Shown in pieces: positions 1 through 6,141 of a stretch of 12,300 nucleotides of DNA (positions are counted from its first letter, which is position 1; every line of letters starts with the position of its first letter). The translations under genes were made by a program, and so were the position numbers. Source of the DNA: Pinguiococcus pyrenoidosus. Lineage: Eukaryota; Sar; Pinguiophyceae; Pinguiochrysidales; Pinguiochrysidaceae. The DNA lies in assembly GCA_019677205.1 (NCBI GenBank), contig JAAMXY010000111.1:1-12300 (forward strand), in the 5' to 3' direction. A model generated the notes under the pieces. The model was not told the DNA's origin. It did no database searches and saw only the letters and a list, made by a program, of their open reading frames with translations.

Positions 1-37
1 TACAAATACTTTCCCTCCTTTCTGGTTCTCCGGCTTC

Positions 38-445
38 TCAGGCTGCCGGTGCGTGAAGCGCCAAAAGAGCAAGTACGAAGTCGGTGTTACAGTCTTCTTC
101 GTCTTCTGAGGTTGGCGTAAATCCAGATGTGGCTGACGCCGTGAGGATCTGCAACGGATGTGGTCGCAAAGTGCCGAGATCGCGTCCTAAATGAAAAGCC
201 ATGCAGTACTGCTGTTCCAACTTTTCCATATGATTGAAGCATGTCTGAAATCCAGGGGCGCTCGGAACAATAAAGAGTGAAACACCCAGAACGAGCATCC
301 AATCACAGATCGTGGTGGATTCGCAGAAATGACATGCCACTGTTCCATCACCTTCTGGACTGCTCCATTGTCCCGTTCCGTGTTCTGCCATTTGCGTATG
401 AAGCCGAAACTGCGAGCACTTTATGAGCCAATCCCAGCGACGCAT
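38..445 (-). CDS. doubtful ORF, 135 aa, unrecognised
   Basis: An ATG-to-TGA reading frame of 135 codons. The translation has a Cys pair (CHFC), a hydrophobic stretch (WMLVLGVSLFIV) and an acidic patch near the C-terminus (SEDEED). I recognise no family. Its GC content is lower than that of the clear genes in the window and it shows no repeats or motifs. It could be a real small gene, an exon of a gene running off the left edge, or chance. On the plus strand the pyrimidine-rich tract ending in AG at about 40-41 could equally be a splice acceptor for another gene. I would not rely on it without transcript support. Confidence 0.2.
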   Translation of the reverse strand: MRRWDWLIKCSQFRLHTQMAEHGTGQWSSPEGDGTVACHFCESTTICDWMLVLGVSLFIVPSAPGFQTCFNHMEKLEQQYCMAFHLGRDLGTLRPHPLQILTASATSGFTPTSEDEEDCNTDFVLALLALHAPAA

Positions 446-524
446 TGACTCTTGGTGCCCGCGATTTTAGCGACCCTCCCTTGCTGGATTGCTGCAAATT
501 CCGAGGCATGCGTCACCCACATCA

Positions 525-2156
525 ATGATTGGCGCACGTGACGTACACCTTGGGTGGGGGACGGTCCGCGCCCCAAGACCTTGTCTTGGCCAACATCGCT
601 TCGCAGAGGTCTCGGCCGCGGACACCTGCGACTACGCCAACGTTCGTTCTTCACGCCTAGCCGCGCACGCACTCACCAACCGCGACACGTGCATGCATCA
701 GTGTATCTCTACTTACGTGAGCCACGACTTCCTGGATTCTGCTGGTGACGAGCAGAATCCTGCACACCTCTCCGACGACCCTACGCCGCCCGCTTCTTCC
801 GCTTCCGAGCTGCCGCCTGCGCACGCTGAACCCCATCTCGTCCCCCTCAACGGCCAAGAGCAGAACCCGACCGAGTACTTCGTAAACCATGGCTTCCACG
901 CGCACGGCGATGAGACGCTCGCCGACGCTTTCATATACGAGGACGGAACGCTAGACTTCGGTGTCGGTCATGTCGTAGATCTTGACGACGACCAGAATAT
1001 CCCCGAGAACTCCTTCATCAACGCGAGCGTCACCACGGAACCGCTTGTCGACTTCGCGAACCCGGCGGCGCTCACCAACGCCGCGTTCCATGGCCACGGA
1101 GAGTGTTTCGAGGCCCCCACGCATGTGGCGCAAGCGCCGGATGTCGGGGGCTATGATTTGCGCATGGTCGGCAACGACGATGGTGCCGCCTCTTTTCGCG
1201 ACGTTGACGCCGGCCCCTTGGACGACTTTCATGGAGACATGGACGAGCATGCACCTGTAGACATGGACGAAGATGCACATGGAGAAGGTGCTGTGGCCGG
1301 CACGGAGGCGATGAGCATGGCAGACACCTTGATGGACGTCATCAACGGTGGCCTTGGTGCCAACCCCATCCAGTCGACGGAGGCGCTCGTGAACGCCGGT
1401 CAGTCCCTCGTCGGCGTTCCTGGCGTCGAAGCAGCGCAGCCTGCTGTGGTGAACGGCACTACCGTGGTGGAGGGCTTCGTGGACACCGCACCACCGAACC
1501 ATGCTGGTACGGCAAGCGTCGGCTTGATGATCTCGGAGGTGGCCGCGCAGGCCGATACGCCGCAAGTGGTCGTCAGAGCGGCGGCGGAACTGCAGCCGGG
1601 TACGGCGAATCATCACCAGCAGCAAGTCCGAGGACAAGGTGGCCAGCGAAACTACGCGCCGTTCGGCCCGATCCTGCATCCAATCCCTCGGATGCCCTTC
1701 GTAACCGTCCTCCCATCCATGCATGTTGCCTTCGTCTTCAGTTCCTTGGACCTGGTCGGCCTGCTCTTCCCTGACGAGCGTCTGACTGCGTTGCTGAACC
1801 AGCTGGCCCCTCCGGTGAGGGGAGAGAGGTGGCGCTGGCGTGCCGGCGGTCAGCGAAACTACGACGCCTATATCCGAATCTTCCAAGAGCTTGGCAACCC
1901 GGGCGTGCTCGCCGAGTTGCTCCTGATGGAACGCCGGACCGAGAAGCTCTGGAGGTTCCTGCCGGCGCTGCCGAGGAACCTGGGCCAGGTCAAGACCCTC
2001 GTGAAAGACCGCAAGGCTCGGCTGAAGAAGGAGTTCCTCAGCTGGGTCACCCCCAGTCAGTACGACCATGCGCACGAGGACCCGATTGAATTCATCCGCC
2101 TCTACAGGTTGTGCCAGCAGCAGCTCACGCCCATGGGCCTGAACGAGTTCTTGTAA
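525..2156 (+). CDS. acidic orphan protein of about 543 aa, function unknown
   Basis: A long open frame with its first ATG at 525 and another in-frame ATG at 693. The frame is also open upstream to 489, so a 5' exon is possible. I recognise no domain. From about residue 80 to 330 the protein is low in complexity and rich in Asp, Glu, His, Ala and Gly, with a short internal near-repeat (HGDMDEHAPV / DMDEDAHGE, coded at about 1228-1287). The motif GGQRNY occurs twice, coded near 1638 and 1845. The last 145 residues differ: mixed charged and hydrophobic, probably helical, rich in Arg, Lys, Leu and Trp (for example RWRWRAGGQRNY, LLLMERRTEKLWRFLP), ending in an EFL tail. No signal peptide or membrane segment is obvious. 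No intron is needed, unlike several neighbours. The steady GC-rich third positions favour real coding. An antisense ORF of similar length exists, but it looks like a shadow. It could be a lineage-specific gene or a remnant of a mobile-element protein; nothing here decides. Confidence 0.55.
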   Translation: MIGARDVHLGWGTVRAPRPCLGQHRFAEVSAADTCDYANVRSSRLAAHALTNRDTCMHQCISTYVSHDFLDSAGDEQNPAHLSDDPTPPASSASELPPAHAEPHLVPLNGQEQNPTEYFVNHGFHAHGDETLADAFIYEDGTLDFGVGHVVDLDDDQNIPENSFINASVTTEPLVDFANPAALTNAAFHGHGECFEAPTHVAQAPDVGGYDLRMVGNDDGAASFRDVDAGPLDDFHGDMDEHAPVDMDEDAHGEGAVAGTEAMSMADTLMDVINGGLGANPIQSTEALVNAGQSLVGVPGVEAAQPAVVNGTTVVEGFVDTAPPNHAGTASVGLMISEVAAQADTPQVVVRAAAELQPGTANHHQQQVRGQGGQRNYAPFGPILHPIPRMPFVTVLPSMHVAFVFSSLDLVGLLFPDERLTALLNQLAPPVRGERWRWRAGGQRNYDAYIRIFQELGNPGVLAELLLMERRTEKLWRFLPALPRNLGQVKTLVKDRKARLKKEFLSWVTPSQYDHAHEDPIEFIRLYRLCQQQLTPMGLNEFL

Positions 2157-2670
2157 ATGCCATCGTTTGCCGAGTAAACAGTTTTCGCGGCTACGGCTCC
2201 AGCGTTTTTGCCAGTCCGTGTGCCCTCCGCTTGGCGGTTTTGGCGGTTTTGGCGCTCGGCCCCCCTGAATGGCCGCTTTCTGCCTCTGTAAGTACGAAAA
2301 ATAAGATGGCTGGTTTCTCCTCGATGCCTCGCCCTCCTTGCACAAGGTTTCACAACCCTCGACGATCACCTGTCGCAAAATCTCTTCATGGCCTCGTCCA
2401 TTCCTTGTTGAAACACCACCGAGCACAAATCCACCGACCTGGAAAAGAATGGCAACAGCCGCAGAAGGGCAATAGGCTTCTTGCCTCGCACAGGAGATGA
2501 CGATGGGAGATGGCAGCCTGCGCAAGCTGGGCAGCGTACGCCACCCAAGCATCGAAGCAAGGAAAGCATCGAACGACACCGAACGCGAGACACGGCGTCA
2601 AAAAGCCAAGTTCCAACTTCTGCCCCATACGATGTCCTGCCGGCTTCTATGCCCGCGAGGTCTACCGCTA
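2157..2670. other. intergenic region between convergent genes
   Basis: About 510 bases between the stop of the acidic orphan gene (+) and the stop of the Deg1-like gene (-). It should hold both 3' untranslated regions. Several open frames cross it on both strands, but none has a recognisable motif and they contradict one another. The only structure I see is a short tandem repeat at 2233-2254. Confidence 0.5.
2233..2254. repeat. two-copy 9-base tandem repeat
   Basis: The unit GGCGGTTTT occurs twice in a row, followed by a partial third copy (GGCG). It lies in noncoding sequence just downstream of the acidic orphan ORF. It is short and may be chance slippage. Confidence 0.5.
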
Positions 2671-4115
2671 TCACCGCATCTGTCGCAGGAGCGCGGGCTG
2701 CGAGGTCTTCCCTTCTATCGCTTCGCTGGACTGCAGCTCCACCCCCAAGCGGGCCACGGACTCCTCGAGCGGCTCGCCGTTCTTGTAGGCGCTGCGCTGC
2801 GACGTCCCGGGCGCGAGGCGCATCACGGTGATGGTCACCTTCTCTCCCGGCTGGTACTTCTCCAGCGCCTTGAACAGATCGCCCTCGTTCTTCACCTTCG
2901 TGTCGCCAACCTGAATGATGATGTCTCCGAGATTGATGTAGCCACCGGAGTCCCGAGACGTCCCGCGCATGCCCGCCGACGCGGCCGGGGAGCCCTGCGG
3001 CACGTCCAGAACCAGCACGCCGCTGTCGATGCCCAGGGCACGGGCCTGCGACGACTCCAAGTAGGTGATGCCGATGATCGGCCGGATCACGCGGCCGTAC
3101 TTGATGATGGTATCAACGATGGCCTTCAGCGTGTCCACGGGAATCGCGAAGCCAATGCCGGCGCTCGCTCCCGAGGGGGAATAGATCGCGGTGTTCATGC
3201 CAATGAGCTGGCCCTTGCTGTTCAGGAGGGGGCCGCCACTGTTTCCCGGGTTAATCGCTGCGTCCGTCTGGATGACGTTGCTGATCGGCCGGCCGGTCGG
3301 GGAGCGCATCTCCCGCCCAAGACCGCTGACGATGCCGGTCGTGAGCGAGTGGTCCAAGCCAAAAGGGCTCCCGATCGCGAGCGTCGACTGCCCAACCTTG
3401 AGGTTCCCGCTGGATCCCAGCTCGATCGGGTGCAGCGAGGAAGCCGGTGCATCCACCAACAACACGGCGATGTCCTTGTCGGCGTCGTAGCCGCTCAGCT
3501 TGGCCATGTAGGATTTCTTGTCGCCATTGACATCCGTGAGGACCACTTGCGCGCTCTGCGCGCTGCGAATCACGTGGAAGTTGGTCACCACGTGGCCCTC
3601 CTTGTCCCACACGATGCCGGAGCCAGTGCCGGCTGGGACCTCCATGACGTTCATGGAGAACGTGTCTCTCGTCTGCACGAACGTGTTGATGTACGCCACG
3701 CTCACTGGCCGAGGAGGGCGGTCCCCCAGAAACGCACATCAGCAGTTGCGTTTGCATGCTCAAGCGGCGCAACGCACAAGAGACCCACCCGTCCGCTCCT
3801 CGAAAAGATCCACCAGCGTCTTCTCGTTCCGCTGCAGCGCGTCCACCGTGACCTCCGGCAGCGGCCTCGTGATCGCTTGCGCCTGGGCTCCGGTCAGCCC
3901 GCGCTCCACCAAGCTTGACCAAGCAGGAATCGTACGACAGTCACCTGATCTGCCAGTCGAAGCGGCGCTGGAGGGGCTATCAAAGAGAAGGCCAGGCCAG
4001 CCGAAGCCGCCGTTCTCAGGAGCCTCTTCACGGCCGGGAACCTCGGCCGCGCCGCCATTCCCGTGGAGCCTGGGAGGCGCAAGGCCAGCAGCAGCAGACC
4101 TGGAAAAACGCGCAT
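2671..4115 (-). CDS. DEG1: Deg1/HtrA-type serine protease, probably plastid or thylakoid lumen
   Basis: A trypsin-fold serine endoprotease with a PDZ domain; plant Deg1 is a lumenal protease for damaged photosystem proteins. I read three exons, 4115-3945, 3882-3789 and 3704-2671, joined by GT-AG introns of 62 and 84 nt (phases 0 and 1), giving 432 aa. The catalytic triad is His132 (TNFHVIRS), Asp166 (DADKDIAV) and Ser244 (NPGNSGGPL). The PDZ domain spans roughly residues 293-400. The mature part matches plant Deg1 closely: conserved blocks include SGIVWDKEGH, IGSPFGLDHSLTTG and AIYSPSGASAG. Residues 1-57 look like a targeting leader: a hydrophobic start (FPGLLLLALRLPG), a basic stretch without acids, then a second hydrophobic patch (GLAFSLIAPPA), as for a lumen protein reached through a complex plastid. 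An upstream in-frame ATG at 4193 is less likely because it would hide the hydrophobic start and abut the tRNA TATA box. The protease identity is very firm; the exact 5' end is less so. Confidence 0.93.
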
Positions 4116-4194
4116 TTGTGGCACTGCGGCGGAGGATTTTGCTGTGGCTCCACGTGCGTGAGACTGGCGGTTCTTCCGCTTCGCCAGCCTCATC

Positions 4195-4200
4195 TATATA
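4195..4200 (+). promoter_or_regulatory. TATA box for tRNA-Sec
   Basis: TATATA lies 32 to 27 bases before the first base of the tRNA-Sec. This is the spacing expected of a TATA element. In vertebrates tRNA-Sec is known to use an upstream TATA box and proximal element with RNA polymerase III rather than relying only on internal boxes; that it does so here is inference. Only about 80 bases separate it from the ATG of the divergent Deg1-like gene, so the two genes probably share this upstream region. Confidence 0.6.
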
Positions 4201-4226
4201 CCCAGGCTGCGCCTTGCGCCGCTTTT

Positions 4227-4313
4227 GCAGAGGTGATCTTTGGTGGTCCAGAGGCAGGACTTCAAATCCTGTGGGGTCGAAGGGCTCAGAGGTTCGATTC
4301 CTCCTCCGCTGCG
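4227..4313 (+). tRNA. tRNA-Sec: tRNA-Sec (anticodon TCA)
   Basis: An 87-base selenocysteine tRNA that reads UGA when a SECIS element is present in the mRNA. It folds in the eukaryotic 9/4 form. The 9-bp acceptor stem pairs 4227-4235 with 4304-4312; it has a T-T mismatch at its eighth pair, which the human tRNA also has, and an A-G mismatch at its fifth pair. The long 6-bp D stem is CTTTGG / CCAGAG with a TGGT loop. The anticodon arm is CAGGA-CTTCAAA-TCCTG. The long variable arm is GGGTC-GAAG-GGCTC. The T arm is GAGG-TTCGATT-CCTC, and the discriminator is G. A B box (GGTTCGATTCC, 4291-4301) is present. The A-G mismatch is the one feature that could suggest decay, but the intact arms, TATA box and terminator argue for a working gene. 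Confidence 0.93.
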
Positions 4314-4316
4314 GTC

Positions 4317-4340
4317 TTTTTATGCCTCTTTTTTTTTTTT
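4317..4340 (+). terminator. RNA polymerase III oligo-T terminator
   Basis: A run of five T (4317-4321) begins four bases after the tRNA discriminator, and a second run of twelve T follows at 4329-4340. Runs of four or more T on the coding strand stop RNA polymerase III, so the second run may act as a backup. Confidence 0.8.
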
Positions 4341-4626
4341 CTGGTCGTCGTCCAGGAAGTTCTTGTTTTGGGCGAGGGTTGGTCTTATGTTTTTTTGCCG
4401 TATTGGAGCCGTCTCTGTCCGGGAGCGTACTGTCGGCAATGGCCACGAGCAACACGAGCGTTCTTCCGAGGTGCCCAGTCGGCAAGGCTTCGGGATGCAC
4501 TCTGCACATGGCGGGAGCGCAAGGAGAAACAGGTGGGAAGCAGAGGAGAAAGATGGATGCATCCAATAGTAGGGAAGCCCTGTCTTGCTTGGTTCCAGGG
4601 CTGTCGCCTCCCGGGCTGCGATCAAC
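4341..4626. other. intergenic, nothing recognised
   Basis: This gap lies between the tRNA-Sec terminator and the stop codon of the minus-strand seven-exon gene. Open frames cross it, but they continue through the tRNA gene and show no motifs, so I treat them as chance. Confidence 0.5.
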
Positions 4627-5872
4627 TCAACTCATCTGAAGGTTGGGATGCTCGTCGCCAGGTGTGGGGTCATCCGGCATGAAGAGGCCATTCACGCCCG
4701 CATACTTGGTGGGCACTCCGGGAAGCGGCGGCAGCTGAGAGGCATGGCCATGGACGTAAACATAGACATCGACATCGACATCGACATCGACATAGGCACG
4801 GACGCAGCGTAGAGTGGAAAGGTCAGGAAAGAAAAAGCAAAAAAGCGTGCGAAGTCTTCGCCCGCCCGAAACCTCGACGTACCCCGTTCTTCTTGACGAA
4901 GACAGCGATGTCCTTCATCGAGCGGTGCGGAGTGGGCGTGTCCTTATCGTGGTGCTTCTCCGAGAGCTCCTGGGCCCACTCGCACTCGTAGAGGTGATCC
5001 GGCATGTATTTCTGCAGCAACTCGCGTCAGCATGTGCCAGCCTGCATCCAGACAGCTTCGGCCATCTCGAGCGTCACAGCCATGGTGCACCTTGAGAGAC
5101 TCGTCCAACGCCTCGTGGCTCGCGGACATTGCATGTCGAAGCCCGGACGGGTCGTACTTGGCCACGGCCGGGTTTACACGACCCGACGGCGATCCTTCAC
5201 GGGCCAAGTCGATGAGCTGGCGTTCCGAGAGCGACCCCTTCCATGTTGCCTCGTGTCCGCGCTCCCGTACCTCGCTTTTGCGCTTCCTCGGGACCAGCCG
5301 TGATCACAGGAGTGCTCTCACCCGCCTCCAGCATGAACTTGGCCGGGTACATGATTTGCACCTGAGCAAGAGCCACCGAGGTGAGATCTTCGGCCAAAGT
5401 CCGCGTTGGCCGTCTCCCTCGCAAGCAGCTTCTCTCCGCGTCTTCCTCACCCGAGTGACGGATCTCGTGGTATCTGACTTGAAATGCGTAATGTCGTACA
5501 TATCCTCTCCCGGCTCCACCTCGGGCTGATTCGCTGGCGGTTGGCTTCCCGGCGCAGGATAGCGAAAGCCCTGTGGAAGGACCGCGTGACTTGTGAGGGT
5601 CTTTCAGCATCGCGCCAAAAAGAACGCTTCAGCGCCACGCGAACCTTGATATGCTCTGCGCCCTTGATGGTGAAGCGCGTCGGAAAAGCCTGGTTGCCTT
5701 CCATCCAGTGATACGGCCGGAAGTGCATGAACTTCTCCCACTGAAAGAGCGCAAGCAGAGAGAGTGAGACAGCGCGAAAGCCAACACACGACGAAACCCA
5801 GGAAATTACCGCGTCGGAGACGCGCTTCGGCAGCATCTTCCGGATGAGCTGCTTGTACTGCGGACCGCTCAT
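4627..5872 (-). CDS. seven-exon gene, 243 aa, function unknown
   Basis: I reconstruct exons 5872-5810, 5740-5645, 5570-5451, 5361-5326, 5270-5091, 5011-4883 and 4734-4627. All junctions are phase 0 and introns are 55 to 148 nt. Exon translations look like one soluble protein: start MSGPQYKQLIRKML, then FMHFRPYHWMEGNQ, GEDMYDITHFKSDT, SERQLIDLAREG, KYDPSGLRHAMS, MPDHLYECEWAQEL, and a Pro/Gly-rich end (LPPLPGVPTKYAG ... NLQMS). Splice sites are mostly good (GTAATT...TTTCAG, GTGAGG...CTCAG, GTACGT...CTCAG). The donor of intron 2 (GTTCGC) is weak. Intron 4 (5271-5325) only keeps frame as GC-AG (GAG|GCGGGT), so a missing base in the sequence is an alternative there. I recognise no family, catalytic motif or membrane segment. 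The basic N-terminus without acids in its first 18 residues could suggest a mitochondrial protein, but this is weak. The gene is divergent from the ODC-like gene across the AT island. Confidence 0.65.
4765..4794. repeat. GACATC hexamer microsatellite
   Basis: Four exact copies of GACATC are followed by GACATA and preceded by a near-copy (AACATA). In my model it lies inside the last intron (4735-4882) of the minus-strand seven-exon gene. Read as protein on the plus strand it gives an Asp-Ile run, which I regard as spurious. Confidence 0.9.
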
Positions 5873-5959
5873 GATTCGTGGGAAGCGCGGGACTCCACGC
5901 CTTACAAATGGGTGGGGGACGCCGTTCCGAGCTGCGCAAAGCTGGCGCACGAGTCAGCA

Positions 5960-6135
5960 GGGCGTTTTATATTTAGCTTTTGGTATTTTAGTATTTTATT
6001 TTATTTTATAGTTATAAAAAACTTCGTCATATATATTTTTAAATTTGTATTTTTAATTTGTCTGCCGTTCCACGGAAAATAGTATATTTGATACTATAAA
6101 TTCATAAATATTCAAAATATTGTATTCAAAATTGC
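5960..6135. other. AT-rich island between divergent genes
   Basis: Some 170 bases are overwhelmingly A and T, with sharp edges against GC-rich sequence on both sides. It has long T-rich runs (for example TATTTTATTTTATTTTAT near 5990), a perfect inverted repeat ATAGTAT-ATTTG-ATACTAT (6079-6097), a small palindrome CCGT-TCC-ACGG (6065-6075), and the nonamer ATTCAAAAT twice (6110-6118 and 6124-6132). It ends just before the ATG of the ODC-like gene and starts about 90 bases upstream of the ATG of the opposite gene. It could be a shared promoter, inserted organelle DNA, or a mobile-element remnant. Other divergent gaps in the window are not AT-rich. Confidence 0.8.
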
Positions 6136-6141
6136 GTGGTC

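Noticed and set aside
951-2579. 542-codon minus-strand ORF opposite the acidic orphan gene
   Set aside because: It runs antisense to a better-looking frame, its composition is Arg/His/Gly-rich as expected of a complement frame in GC-rich DNA, and it continues into noncoding sequence without any motif. I cannot fully exclude it.
2497-3918. 473-codon plus-strand ORF
   Set aside because: It is antisense to the Deg1-like protease and runs across that gene's introns. It has no motif.
3518-4682. plus-strand ORFs of 373 and 255 codons
   Set aside because: They overlap the tRNA-Sec gene, its terminator and the antisense protease exons, so they are chance frames.
4757-4812. Asp-Ile repeat peptide on the plus strand
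   Set aside because: It is produced by the GACATC microsatellite, which lies in an intron of the opposite-strand gene.
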